Below, in pieces: positions 29,902-40,969 of a stretch of 64,000 nucleotides of DNA. Under the pieces are notes generated by a model, which saw only the letters and a list, made by a program, of their open reading frames with translations, ran no database searches and was not told the origin of the DNA. The DNA lies in NCBI GenBank assembly GCA_902621675.1, contig CACNMX010000002.1, positions 1 to 64,000 on the forward strand, written 5' to 3'. How positions within the stretch are numbered: the first letter of the stretch is position 1; every line of letters starts with the position of its first letter. The stretch comes from an uncultured Prochlorococcus sp. GTDB lineage: Bacteria > Cyanobacteriota > Cyanobacteriia > PCC-6307 > Cyanobiaceae. The translations under genes and the position numbers were made by a program.

Positions 29902-30834
29902 TTAACTTAAAGACCCTCCACAACTTGACCCCGCTCCTGCAGTGCAAGCAAAACAATGTTCTTTTACAGCTACCCCGTAGTCAAAAGTAAATGATTCATC
30001 TAACAGATCAAAAAGTGTCTTTGGTCCTTTATTCACTCGGAAATTTATCTGTTGGTTAAAGTCACAATCATAAATTTCTCCTAGCCAATTTACGCTAATT
30101 GTTTTTTTACACATTAGATTTTCTAAATTTTTTTCATTAAAATTTTCTTTAAGTAATTTGTAATAAGTATTTAGTTTCCCTTCTTTCCTAAGAGATTCTT
30201 CATATCTATTTATTGGCATATTAGTTATTGTGTATAAATTATTAAAAACGATATTGTATTTTTCGAATAGGATTTTTTTATAATCCTCCTCTAATATTTC
30301 CTGAGAAGGAGGAAGAATTGGGCTTACAGGATTGTAAACAAGATTTAATTGTAATCCATTTTCTTTCTTTCCATAGCCTAAATCATTAAGAATTTTTATG
30401 GCATTAATACTTTTTTCAAAAACGCCAAAACCCCTTTGAAAATCAACGTTATTTTTTTCATAACATGGTAGCGAAGCAGTAACAATCACTTTATTTTCTG
30501 CAAGAAATTGAGGAAGATCTTCATAACCTTCTTCAAAAAAAATTGTCAAATTGCACCTATCAATAATATCAACCTCTTTTGTTTTCAAGCTGGTTATTAG
30601 ATTTTTAAATTTTGGGTGAAGTTCTGGCGCACCTCCCGTAATATCCAAAGTCTTGATTTTGTATTTTTCAATTATCTTTGGAATAAGAGATATCATTTCA
30701 TTGGACATCTTTTCAGTCCTTTGGGGGCTCGAATTGACATGACAATGCTTACAAGCCTGATTGCATTTATAACCTATGTTAATTTGCAAGGTTTCTATAG
30801 GTTCTTTATATATTGAGGGGAATTTTTCTTTCAT
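29902..30834 (-). CDS. Radical SAM protein, ArsS-like (DUF3641)
   Basis: A 310-aa radical SAM enzyme. The iron-sulfur motif is CNQACKHC near residue 28 (CxxxCxxC), followed by TLDITGGAPELHP near residue 60. The C-terminal DUF3641 part has SVNWLGEIYDCDFNQQ and HCFACTAGAGSSCGG, with extra cysteines for an auxiliary cluster. The family includes ArsS, which builds arsenosugars from methylated arsenic in cyanobacteria. No ArsM is in this window, so the role is inferred. It follows the StpA-like gene by 40 bases on the same strand and may be co-transcribed. Confidence 0.8.
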   Translation of the reverse strand: MKEKFPSIYKEPIETLQINIGYKCNQACKHCHVNSSPQRTEKMSNEMISLIPKIIEKYKIKTLDITGGAPELHPKFKNLITSLKTKEVDIIDRCNLTIFFEEGYEDLPQFLAENKVIVTASLPCYEKNNVDFQRGFGVFEKSINAIKILNDLGYGKKENGLQLNLVYNPVSPILPPSQEILEEDYKKILFEKYNIVFNNLYTITNMPINRYEESLRKEGKLNTYYKLLKENFNEKNLENLMCKKTISVNWLGEIYDCDFNQQINFRVNKGPKTLFDLLDESFTFDYGVAVKEHCFACTAGAGSSCGGSLS

Positions 30835-30874
30835 GAATCTATTATTTATAAATTGTCATTCGAAAATAAAAAAG

Positions 30875-32104
30875 TCAACTATTTTTTTTAAAGTTTGATC
30901 TCTCATTAGCAAGTTCAATAAACCAACTTATGTATTCTTTGGGACCATTTTTAAAAACTATGTCAAATTTTAAATTGTCATGAACATCACTGATCCCTAA
31001 TAAACCAGTTTTTTTTGTAGAGGGTCTTTCAACTTCACCAGAACTACTATCTACAAAAATTATTTTATTCTTAATCCCAAATTCATTACCTAATATTTGT
31101 ATTAATTCTAGAAAAGACCTGTCACTTCCTCCTCTTGAATAACTTTTTTCATCATTATTTTTTTTTGATGTGACTGTGTCACCAACTCCTACAATCAAAG
31201 GCATATCTTCTTTTTGAATAGTTCTTTTGCATAAATCAATTTTTTCAGTAACAGAATTTGGAGAGTTTCTAAAATTAAAATTTCTTCCAAAAGGAGCTTT
31301 ACCAGTTTTATCCGCAATAAATTTATTTAAAAGAAATAAAACTCCAGAATCTTTAACTGCTCCTTTAATAAGTAATTGTATGTCTGTTGTTCCGATATCA
31401 TCTTGAGAAGAGAGTTTGATTGTTTCTTTACCATTTTTATTACCTAAATTTGGTGAAATATGAAGGAAAAATGAGTTTTTGAGGCCTTCGGATTCAGCTT
31501 TTAAAATAATTTCATTCATCATTTTTTCAAAACTAATTTGAATAAGATTTCTTTTATCAGAATCTTCATTAACTAAATCAAATAGACTATTGAAATTAAT
31601 AGTTGGCGAGAAGCGTGTTTCACATATTGATTTTACTGCGTGAAAATTGATATCCTCTTGGCTAAGTTCAGGAAAAATATTCTTAACTATATAATTAAAT
31701 TTTGGTCTTATTAAGCTAGGTACTTTAGATAAAAAACTTAGTTCTTTTTCTGAGACTCCTTCAAAACTTATGTCACCATTGTTGTCTTGATACTCTACTC
31801 CACAGGCAGCTAAACCTCTTAAATAAAGTTCTTTGTTTTTAGGTTCAGTAGTGCTCCCTAAACTCCTCTCTATTATTCTGTTAACTCCTCTTGGACCTTC
31901 ATGTTCACCACAAGTTAATACAAAGAATTCCTCGGCAAATTCTTTTACTGCATAGATATATTTTGATTCTAACTCTCTAGTCAGTGGATCTTTAACTAGA
32001 GGGATACAAACTCCGTCAATGTCTTGAATAAATAAGATATTTTTAGAAGAGATTAATTGTTTTTGATCATTTAAATTACTTGCCATGTACTCCATATTTA
32101 TCAT
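30875..32104 (-). CDS. stpA: Glucosylglycerol 3-phosphatase homologue (StpA/GgpP)
   Basis: A 409-aa protein of the salt-tolerance phosphatase family, which dephosphorylates glucosylglycerol 3-phosphate to the osmolyte glucosylglycerol. The DxDG motif LFIQDIDGVCIPLV is near residue 25, CGEHEGPRGVNR near residue 64, and LIVGVGDTVTSK near residue 305 gives the second acidic pair. Three methionines occur within the first seven residues, so the true start may be the ATG coding MASNLNDQ. No GgpS (the synthase) gene is visible in the window. A GpsA-like dehydrogenase is divergently transcribed next to it. Confidence 0.82.
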   Translation of the reverse strand: MINMEYMASNLNDQKQLISSKNILFIQDIDGVCIPLVKDPLTRELESKYIYAVKEFAEEFFVLTCGEHEGPRGVNRIIERSLGSTTEPKNKELYLRGLAACGVEYQDNNGDISFEGVSEKELSFLSKVPSLIRPKFNYIVKNIFPELSQEDINFHAVKSICETRFSPTINFNSLFDLVNEDSDKRNLIQISFEKMMNEIILKAESEGLKNSFFLHISPNLGNKNGKETIKLSSQDDIGTTDIQLLIKGAVKDSGVLFLLNKFIADKTGKAPFGRNFNFRNSPNSVTEKIDLCKRTIQKEDMPLIVGVGDTVTSKKNNDEKSYSRGGSDRSFLELIQILGNEFGIKNKIIFVDSSSGEVERPSTKKTGLLGISDVHDNLKFDIVFKNGPKEYISWFIELANERSNFKKNS

Positions 32105-32255
32105 TATTTCTCTTTTTATCAGATTTCATTTTAGGAAATTATAAAATAAAAAAATTCAATATTTACAATAAATAATTTGCTAAGGTCAAAAATTGCTTTA
32201 ATGTAGAAAAATGTTGTTAAGGGTAAGAAATTAAAATTAACAAGAATTTCCAAAA

Positions 32256-33764
32256 ATGAAGAATAATTTCATAGAAAACATAAATGATGAAAAATATTTT
32301 TATTCATTAATTAAAGATATAGAGAACAGCAAAGTTGGGTTCTACAGTGTTGGTTTATATCCTGCATCATTAGCATACAACTGTGCTATGCATGGAAAAT
32401 CAAATAATATTCTCCTAGCTCCTAGGGTAGATAGAGATTTGTTAGGTGCATTCTCAAATGATGTTCTTTCTGATATGGATAATGAGATTGTTGAAAAGAT
32501 TAAGACAATGGGACATTATTCTTCAGAGGGAAAAAGAAAGTCTTTTGATCTAAAAGATCTTCTCTTGAAATGTAGGATAGTTATACTTGCTTCAAACAGT
32601 AATCACATAAAAGATGATGTTAAATATGCTTTAGAACTTAGAAAAACTTTAAAAAGAGAAAATGTGGTTCTTGGTTGTCTCGTCGGTTCTTTTTGCGTTG
32701 ACAATAAAAGTAAAAACCCTTTTATTCTCTGTAATAAATATCCAAATTTAGCTTTTTTTACAGGATTTCATCGTCATGGAGCTTTACGAAATCCTAATGA
32801 TAGTTTTACTGCAAATTTCTGCCATCCTGATGCTCTAACTGCTTTAATAGGAGCTCGTATTTTGAATCAATTGTCCCCGAAAATTCAAGTTTCTCCTGGA
32901 GTTCATAATATTGAATGTCAATATATAAAATCAATAAAAAACATCTCATCCATTTTTGCAGGTTTTGTAAATAACTTTCATTCCGATAAGCCAGGAATGC
33001 TACCTAGCATTAATACGATTTTGTTAACTCAATGCTTAGATCAGGCAGCATCGGTATCCTTACAAGTTAGAAAAGAAAATAAATTAGAAAATAAATATCT
33101 TTCATTAAAAGAACTTGGTTATGGTGAAGAAATTATTAGTGCAAAGGAAATAATTAATGATAAATTTTGTGATAAAGGAGATTATACTTTTTCTCAATTA
33201 AATGCTGTTAAGGCGGATGTCTTAGGGAGTATGACTCTACCAACTGAAGGAAAACCAACAAGGAATTTTCAAGCAGGACAAGTTTTATCAGATATGCTTT
33301 TACAATTCAATAGATGTCCAAAAGACGTCTCAGAATTTGTAAATTGGTGCAATAAATACTCTCTAAGTCAAGGAGGTTTAGAAGGTCTAAAATCTTTAAA
33401 ATTTTGGCCAGATATTTATAAAGAATTCAAAATCAAAAATAATAATTGTTCTATGATTAATCTTATTTATTTATGCTTTCATGCTAATTCAGAAGAAAAA
33501 AAAGAAATTTATAAGGTTTTAATTAGTTCAGAAGAGATCACTAATTTTTGCCAAGAATCTGTGAAATCTGAATTATCTTTAGAACTTAATGAAAAATTAA
33601 AAGGAGATTATCTTTTTAATGATATTGAAAACCTTTACAAAAAATTGTTTATCAAGAAAGAGAAAAATGATATCAAAAAAAATGAATATAATAATCAAAT
33701 TTCAAAAAAATATCCAAGCTATATCAATGTATTGAAAATAATCAATAATTATTTTAATAATTGA
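32256..33764 (+). CDS. Divergent GpsA-like dehydrogenase (possible glycerol-3-phosphate dehydrogenase)
   Basis: A 502-aa protein with no family I can name outright. Its layout resembles NAD(P) glycerol-3-phosphate dehydrogenase: an N-terminal dinucleotide fold with VGFYSVGLYPASLAYNC near residue 27; a middle segment YIKSIKNISSIFAGFVNNF near residue 225, like the GpsA LKN-x-xAI-x-AG helix with the catalytic lysine; and LGSMTLPTEGKPTRNFQAG near residue 325, like the GpsA substrate loop ending in R-N. The C-terminal 150 residues are extra. Being divergent from an StpA homologue, it could supply glycerol 3-phosphate for an osmolyte. This is inference. Confidence 0.5.
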   Translation: MKNNFIENINDEKYFYSLIKDIENSKVGFYSVGLYPASLAYNCAMHGKSNNILLAPRVDRDLLGAFSNDVLSDMDNEIVEKIKTMGHYSSEGKRKSFDLKDLLLKCRIVILASNSNHIKDDVKYALELRKTLKRENVVLGCLVGSFCVDNKSKNPFILCNKYPNLAFFTGFHRHGALRNPNDSFTANFCHPDALTALIGARILNQLSPKIQVSPGVHNIECQYIKSIKNISSIFAGFVNNFHSDKPGMLPSINTILLTQCLDQAASVSLQVRKENKLENKYLSLKELGYGEEIISAKEIINDKFCDKGDYTFSQLNAVKADVLGSMTLPTEGKPTRNFQAGQVLSDMLLQFNRCPKDVSEFVNWCNKYSLSQGGLEGLKSLKFWPDIYKEFKIKNNNCSMINLIYLCFHANSEEKKEIYKVLISSEEITNFCQESVKSELSLELNEKLKGDYLFNDIENLYKKLFIKKEKNDIKKNEYNNQISKKYPSYINVLKIINNYFNN

Positions 33765-33856
33765 TTATTTATTTAATTTACTAAAAAGTTAAGTTCTTCA
33801 TTTATTTACTAATCTTGATTGCGGGGTTAGAATTATTATGGTTTTAAAAGGTTTTT

Positions 33857-34507
33857 TTGAAAAAGGAATTATCACATCGTTCTCATGAACTGAAAGCTCT
33901 TGGTTGGAATCAAGAAGATTTAACAAGATACGAAGATTTATGGGACTACAGTCAAAGATGGGGATTAATAAATTTAGAAAGAGAAGACAGACAGTTTTTA
34001 AAGAAAGCAGAAAAGTTACTCCCAAAGATCCAAAATAAAAAGATATCAGTTAAAAAAACTATTGAAGAAAAATCATATTATTTATGGTTAAATTTTTACC
34101 TCGATCAAATTAATATTTTTAGTAACTCTAATCTTCCAAAAAATAAACATGGTGTTTGGACACTCTTAATTGAAGAGGAAATTAAACTTCTTAAGGAATT
34201 ACAACCAGTTATGGGTCTTCCAGATACTTTAAAAGCTAAAAATCTATTTGAGAATAGAAAGGAGCTCATAAATAAATCTTTTAGCGAATTTGACGCTGAA
34301 AACAACGAAAAGGTTTTCAATTTTGATGATGCTCTAAATAACTCTGAAAAAGATGTTGGTAAGAATTGGAAATCAATTACTGAAAAAGATCCTGAAGCTA
34401 ATAAAACTTTTCCAATAATAGATTCTTCAAATATTGACAAACTCAGATCCGTGATAAAAGATGATTTGAGTTTATATATGAAAGATAATTACCCTTCATT
34501 AAAATAG
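33857..34507 (+). CDS. Conserved hypothetical protein, unknown
   Basis: A 216-aa soluble, charged protein from a TTG start. Residues 1-60 (SHRSHELKALGWNQEDLTRY, then LWDYSQRWGLINLEREDRQF) and the middle helical part look like a real folded protein, while residues 130-190 are acidic and Lys-rich. No catalytic motif is seen. It is isolated between the GpsA-like gene and metY, with a T-rich stretch after it. Confidence 0.6.
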   Translation: MKKELSHRSHELKALGWNQEDLTRYEDLWDYSQRWGLINLEREDRQFLKKAEKLLPKIQNKKISVKKTIEEKSYYLWLNFYLDQINIFSNSNLPKNKHGVWTLLIEEEIKLLKELQPVMGLPDTLKAKNLFENRKELINKSFSEFDAENNEKVFNFDDALNNSEKDVGKNWKSITEKDPEANKTFPIIDSSNIDKLRSVIKDDLSLYMKDNYPSLK

Positions 34508-34572
34508 GATTTATAAATATTTATTTTTTTTTTGTTTTTTTTTGGGACTTTTTTAAGTTAAATAGATAATAG

Positions 34573-35916
<1,344 letters not shown>

Positions 35917-35929
35917 GAAAGGAGATTTA

Positions 35930-36820
35930 TTGGCTTTAATAATTCCTAGTAACTATCACAAGATTAGTGATGTTGAGAAAAATCATATATCTTGGATCGA
36001 ACCAGAATTGGCAAAAAGACAGGATATACGTCCTCTTAGGATTGGTATTTTAAATATCATGCCTCTTGGCAAGCAGTATGAATTTAACTTACTACATCCA
36101 CTTGGTTTATCTCCTCTTCAAATTGAGCCAGTTTGGATAAAGCTTAAAACTCACTCTTATAAAACATGGGATCTTAATCATCTAAATAATCTATATATTA
36201 CTTGGGAAGAAGCCAATAACCTAGAACCGTTAGATGGAATCATTATTACAGGTGCACCTATTGAGCACTTAGCCTTTGAGGAAGTTAAGTATTGGGATGA
36301 ATTTGTGAAAATTGTAAATGAAGCCAGAAATTCTTGTGCGAGTACTCTTGGATTATGTTGGGCTGGCTTTGCGCTAGCTTATTTGGCAGGTGTCGATAAG
36401 AAAGTTTTTGATAGGAAATTATTTGGAGTGTTCCCTTTAAAAAGTCTTGTTCCTGGACACCCTTTGATGGGTACGCAAGATGATGAATTTATTTGTCCTC
36501 AAAGTAGATTTGCGGGATTGCCAGATTTGGAAATGGAGAAGGCCCAAAAAGAAGGGAAATTGAATTTGTTGGCTTATGGAGAAAAAGTCGGATATACAAT
36601 ATTTGAATCTAATGATCAAAAACAACTTATGCATTTAGGTCATCCTGAATATACAGTTCATAGAATTATTAGTGAAATTGAAAGAGATAAAGAAAAGGGA
36701 GATGTTCCTCCTCCTGAAAATTTTGATCCAAATAGTTCAAAAACCGCTTGGCGATCTCATAGGAATTTGCTTTTTCAGCAATGGCTTTGGTTTTGTTATC
36801 AACAAGTTAGTCTTAATTAA
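35930..36820 (+). CDS. metA: Homoserine O-acyltransferase MetA, probably acetyl-CoA type
   Basis: Activates homoserine for methionine synthesis. The 296-aa protein has the N-terminal IRPLRIGILNIMPLG, the catalytic cysteine in TLGLCWAGFALAYLAG near residue 142, and GHPEYTVHR with the second catalytic histidine region. The residue at the acyl-CoA selectivity position is glutamate, in TGAPIEHLAF; in characterised MetA proteins Glu there gives acetyl-CoA use and Gly gives succinyl-CoA use. That agrees with the adjacent O-acetylhomoserine sulfhydrylase. The name homoserine O-succinyltransferase would therefore be misleading here. Confidence 0.9.
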   Translation: MALIIPSNYHKISDVEKNHISWIEPELAKRQDIRPLRIGILNIMPLGKQYEFNLLHPLGLSPLQIEPVWIKLKTHSYKTWDLNHLNNLYITWEEANNLEPLDGIIITGAPIEHLAFEEVKYWDEFVKIVNEARNSCASTLGLCWAGFALAYLAGVDKKVFDRKLFGVFPLKSLVPGHPLMGTQDDEFICPQSRFAGLPDLEMEKAQKEGKLNLLAYGEKVGYTIFESNDQKQLMHLGHPEYTVHRIISEIERDKEKGDVPPPENFDPNSSKTAWRSHRNLLFQQWLWFCYQQVSLN

Positions 36821-36825
36821 CTTTT

Positions 36826-38391
36826 TTAATGAGCGCTTTCTAAACCACCAAGTCTTTCAAATAAGTTAAGACTTTCTTTATTTAATCCTACAATTTCAAC
36901 TTTAGAACCACCATTCTGGAATTTTCTAATAATTTGTTCAAGAGCGACAACGCCACTTTGATCCCAAATATGAGCTAAAGACATATCAATTACAATTTTT
37001 TCCGGATGTTCATAGATATCAAATCCTTGTAAAAAATAAATTTTACTTACAAAAAATAATTGTCCTTTTACTTTGTAGGTAGTCAAATTATTTTCTTTCG
37101 CTCTCGAGACAGTTATAACTTTGGCCACTTTTCTGCTGAAAAGAATTGCAGCTAATGCAACTCCTGCAATAACTCCAAGAGCAAGATTATGAGGTTTTGT
37201 AAGCATAGTAACTGCAAAAGTCATAAGCATTACTGCAGTATCACTTTTAGGTATCTTTCTAATATTTTTTAATCCATTTATATCTGCTGTACTTATTGCG
37301 ATCGTTATCATAATTGCCACTAAAGCAGCCATTGGTATTGCTCCAATCCAAGACTTCAAGAGGATGATCATAATTAGGAGTGATATACCTGAGGAGAGGG
37401 TTGATAATCTAGATTTACCACCATTCTCAGTATTCATTACGGATTGCCCAACTAAGGCACATCCAGCCATTCCACCAAATAAAGATGCCACAATATTTGC
37501 GATTCCCTGTCCTCTTGCTTCCTTATTTTTATTAGAACTTGTATCAGTTACATCGTCTAAAATGTCTTGAGTTAAAAAGGTTTCCATTAACCCCACGAGT
37601 GATATTGCAAGTGAGGTCGGTAAAATTATCCCTAATGTTTCAAAACTAAGAGGTACTTTTCCATTTTCTACTGATCCAAAAGGAAGAGAAATACTTGGTA
37701 ATCCATCAGGCAATTTACCCAAATCGCTAACTGTTGGGACATCTAGATTAAAGAATATGCTTACAAGAGTTATTACTACTATTGCGATAAGTTGAGATGG
37801 GATTACTTTTGTGATTTTTGGAAGCCCATAGATAATTACTAATCCTAGGATTACAAGGATCCAAACTACTGGAATCTGGGAGTTAACAGGATATTGACTT
37901 AAAGTTTGTTCAACTAATTCTTTTGATTCTTTAAGACCAATTCCTAACTGAGGTAGTTGTGCTTGAAATATTAAAAGTGCCAGTGCATTTACAAATCCAC
38001 TTAATACTCCTGTTGGCACGAACCTCATTTGGTAGGCAAGTCTTAAATATCCCCAAAGAATTTGGAAAATTCCAGTTAATATTCCAGCTGCAATAAGATA
38101 TGGGACTCCTAATCCAGGGGCTTGTGACTCTCCATATGCAACAAGTCCAGTCATCAAAAGAGCTGTTGAACCAGTGGCAGAAGTGATCATACCCCTTCTT
38201 CCTCCAACAATCGCAATTGTTATAGATAAGCAAAATGCACCAAAAAGGCCAACTTTAGGATCTACACCAGCTATACCTGAAAAAGCAATTGCTTCTGGGA
38301 TCATTGCAAATGCAACAACTAAGCCAGAGAGAATATTTGACTTTGGATCATCTAACCAATTTTTAGATAAATATCTTGAGAAATTTGACAT
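36826..38391 (-). CDS. SulP-family anion transporter with STAS domain
   Basis: A 521-aa membrane protein with about ten to twelve hydrophobic helices. The first, NILSGLVVAFAMIPEAIAFS near residue 18, is the SulP signature, and GVDPKVGLFGAFCLSI follows. Residues 430-521 form a STAS domain (KIVIDMSLAHIWDQSGVVAL). In cyanobacteria SulP proteins include sodium-dependent bicarbonate transporters (BicA) and sulfate transporters. Neighbouring metY and metA would suit sulfate, but the genes converge and are not one operon. Substrate left open. Confidence 0.85.
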   Translation of the reverse strand: MSNFSRYLSKNWLDDPKSNILSGLVVAFAMIPEAIAFSGIAGVDPKVGLFGAFCLSITIAIVGGRRGMITSATGSTALLMTGLVAYGESQAPGLGVPYLIAAGILTGIFQILWGYLRLAYQMRFVPTGVLSGFVNALALLIFQAQLPQLGIGLKESKELVEQTLSQYPVNSQIPVVWILVILGLVIIYGLPKITKVIPSQLIAIVVITLVSIFFNLDVPTVSDLGKLPDGLPSISLPFGSVENGKVPLSFETLGIILPTSLAISLVGLMETFLTQDILDDVTDTSSNKNKEARGQGIANIVASLFGGMAGCALVGQSVMNTENGGKSRLSTLSSGISLLIMIILLKSWIGAIPMAALVAIMITIAISTADINGLKNIRKIPKSDTAVMLMTFAVTMLTKPHNLALGVIAGVALAAILFSRKVAKVITVSRAKENNLTTYKVKGQLFFVSKIYFLQGFDIYEHPEKIVIDMSLAHIWDQSGVVALEQIIRKFQNGGSKVEIVGLNKESLNLFERLGGLESAH

Positions 38392-38421
38392 TTTGATTTT
38401 ATTTATAATTATGAAGTTACC

Positions 38422-39702
38422 TTATAAAGGAGGCAAAATACCTTGGGGATCAAAAATATTCTTTAAAGTTTTTAATTCATTCGTTCTATTCCCAAAGGCT
38501 AATTTAATTTCTTCCTCATGAGAATCCAAATGATTATGTAATTGGGCTAAGTGAACATTTGGATAAAACATTTTTAGCTTGCTCCACGATTCATAAATCC
38601 ATTCCAATGCAACTTCTTTTTCTTGAAGATCGTTTTTTTTCCATGATGCATATATCCATGGTTTCCAAGTACTTTTTCTATGAACAAAAAAACTTGAGCC
38701 ATGATTTAACTTTTTAGTTTTGCAACCTAATTGTTGAGAAGCAACATAACAGGAATTATTAGGTTTATTATCCATTATTTCATCCAAACATTTTATGAAA
38801 ATTGGGATATCATTTTTTAAATCTTCTCCAAGAAGACTAATTACCTCAGAATGGTTATTTGCATTCAGCTCATATAAATTTAATTCACTTGGGAAGAAAT
38901 TTAATTTGTTAAAGCTCTCATAAAATTGTTTTTCTAGAGTAGGAAATTTCTCTAAAAGCATTAGGAATTCTTCTGTTATTTTATCCTCTAAATTATTTTT
39001 GAGTTCAGCAAAAATATATATGTAAATTTTTTTGGCATAAATCCATTGAAGACTAATATTTTCTGGAAATTCCTCTGATATTTTTATTATTTCTGAAAGT
39101 TCATTTAGATTTACAAATCCTTCAATAACTTTAATTGGATTAGATTGGAAAGTCTTAAGTTCTATTTCGGTAATAATTGAAAAGAAGGGTGCTGCGCCTT
39201 TAATTCCCTCCCAAATTAATTGTTCTTGAGTATTTATTTGATTTTTTTTTAAAGAAATAAATGTGCCATTACCCAAGAACCCCTTTATTGATTCAATATT
39301 ATCAATTGCTAATCCGAAGGTTCTACTGAGCGGGCTTACTCCACCAGTAAGTATATAGCCTGCTCCAGGAAGTTTAGAAAGTCCGATTGGAAAACTTCGA
39401 TTATATTTTTGTAAGTGATTTAATAGATCCCCCATTATTACACCACCTCCAATTGTTACTAAATTGGTTTTTCTATCTAGATGAATTTTGCTGTGATTTT
39501 TTCTTAGATCAAGAGTTGTAAAACCATTTTTTGCACAGCTAGAAGTTGTACCTCCACTACACACGCAAAGGTGCTCGAATTTTTCGTAAGAATAGTTATC
39601 CCTATTAAATAAGGATTCATCCACGTCATAAATTAATTTCTTTAATTTTGCATCCTTTGAATTTATATTTGGAACTTCAAGCAAGTTATTATGGTTTTTC
39701 AC
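38422..39702 (-). CDS. FAD-binding oxidase (PCMH/BBE type)
   Basis: A 426-aa flavoprotein from a GTG start. The N-terminal FAD domain has HLCVCSGGTTSSCAKNGF near residue 45 in place of the usual RGGGHS motif, then LVTIGGGVIMGDLLNHL, and LPGAGYILTGGVSPLSRTFG near residue 110. The end, IFDPQGILPPL, is the standard N-x-F-D-P-xG close of berberine-bridge or D-lactate dehydrogenase types. The substrate is unknown. It lies 31 bases upstream of (that is, ends after) the SulP gene start and diverges from cbiX. Confidence 0.78.
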   Translation of the reverse strand: MKNHNNLLEVPNINSKDAKLKKLIYDVDESLFNRDNYSYEKFEHLCVCSGGTTSSCAKNGFTTLDLRKNHSKIHLDRKTNLVTIGGGVIMGDLLNHLQKYNRSFPIGLSKLPGAGYILTGGVSPLSRTFGLAIDNIESIKGFLGNGTFISLKKNQINTQEQLIWEGIKGAAPFFSIITEIELKTFQSNPIKVIEGFVNLNELSEIIKISEEFPENISLQWIYAKKIYIYIFAELKNNLEDKITEEFLMLLEKFPTLEKQFYESFNKLNFFPSELNLYELNANNHSEVISLLGEDLKNDIPIFIKCLDEIMDNKPNNSCYVASQQLGCKTKKLNHGSSFFVHRKSTWKPWIYASWKKNDLQEKEVALEWIYESWSKLKMFYPNVHLAQLHNHLDSHEEEIKLAFGNRTNELKTLKNIFDPQGILPPL

Positions 39703-39743
39703 TACATGATATTGTTCTTTACTATTATGGTATAAGTAATAAT

Positions 39744-40868
39744 TTGAATTTGGATAATTTAGATTTGAAGTTAAATAATCAATTCGCGATACTTATCTGT
39801 GGACATGGGAGTAGAAATAAACTAGCAATTAGTGAATTTCAAGAATTAACTAATTTCATCCAAAAAAGATATCCAAACTTTTTAGTTGAATATGGTTTCT
39901 TGGAATTTGCTAAACCTTCGATTGTTGATGCTTTAGACAAGTTAAAAGATCTTTCTATAAAAAAAATAATTGCAATACCTGCAATGCTTTTCGCTGCTGG
40001 CCATGTAAAAAATGATATACCTAGTCTGCTCATGAATTATTCAAGTAAAACAGGAATTGAAATAATTTATGGAAGAGAATTAGGTATTAATAATTTAATG
40101 ATTAGTGCAGCTTGTGAAAGAGTAAAAGATGTATTTAAACAAAATAATAATCTCAAACCTGAAGAATCATTATTAGTTGTTGTGGGTAGAGGCTCTTCTG
40201 ACCCAGATGCGAATTCCAATGTTTCAAAAATTACGAGAATGATCGTTGAGGGGATTGGTTTAGGGTGGGGGGAAACAGTCTTTTCTGGAGTAACTTTCCC
40301 TCTTGTTGAACCTGGCTTGAAAAATGTTGTAAGACTTGGTTATAAAAATATAATTATTTTTCCTTATTTCCTTTTCTCAGGTGTCCTCGTGACCAGAATA
40401 AAAAGGCAAAGTGATTTAGTCGCAATAAATAATCCAAATATTTCATTTATACATGCAAAATATCTTTCGTCACAGTCTTATGTGGTCGACACTTTTGTAG
40501 AAAGGATTGAAGAGATTCTTAATAACGAAGGTAATAATTTTATGAATTGCTCAACTTGTAAATATAGATCAAATTTATTTGGCTTTGAAAAAGAAGTTGG
40601 AATGGTCCAAGAAAGTCATCATGACCATGTAGAGGGCTTGGGTATCAGTTGTGATTTATGTGATCCTGAATGTAATGGTGCTTGTGAAATACAAAATCAA
40701 ATACCAACTCATAATCAAGAAAAATCAGACACAGGAGGAGGTGATTACTTAGAACATGAACATGTAGAGCCTCACCAACATGAACATAATCACCATCACC
40801 ATAGTATTTATCCAAATTCAAAACATCCTTTAGGACCTGTCACGCTTCGCTTGCCTAATAAAGACTAA
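39744..40868 (+). CDS. cbiX: CbiX-type sirohydrochlorin chelatase with Cys- and His-rich tail
   Basis: Inserts cobalt (or iron) into sirohydrochlorin for B12 or siroheme. I use the TTG at 39744; the frame is open further upstream but overlaps the divergent gene, and TTGs at 39750 and 39765 are alternatives. Domain one has AILICGHGSRN and PAMLFAAGHVKNDIP, domain two VVVGRGSSDPDANSN and PYFLFSGVLV. The tail has MNCSTC (the MxCxxC iron-sulfur motif known from CbiX), then CDLCDPECNGAC and a His-rich run. Prochlorococcus makes a pseudocobalamin, and NrdJ in this window needs it. Confidence 0.87.
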   Translation: MNLDNLDLKLNNQFAILICGHGSRNKLAISEFQELTNFIQKRYPNFLVEYGFLEFAKPSIVDALDKLKDLSIKKIIAIPAMLFAAGHVKNDIPSLLMNYSSKTGIEIIYGRELGINNLMISAACERVKDVFKQNNNLKPEESLLVVVGRGSSDPDANSNVSKITRMIVEGIGLGWGETVFSGVTFPLVEPGLKNVVRLGYKNIIIFPYFLFSGVLVTRIKRQSDLVAINNPNISFIHAKYLSSQSYVVDTFVERIEEILNNEGNNFMNCSTCKYRSNLFGFEKEVGMVQESHHDHVEGLGISCDLCDPECNGACEIQNQIPTHNQEKSDTGGGDYLEHEHVEPHQHEHNHHHHSIYPNSKHPLGPVTLRLPNKD

Positions 40869-40969
40869 ATCTTAAGAAAATCCGTTGAAATCAATGAATC
40901 ACCTGTCTCTTTCTCGACTTAGTCTTAATAGACTCAGTATATATAAGTATTCTTAATATAAAATCGTGA

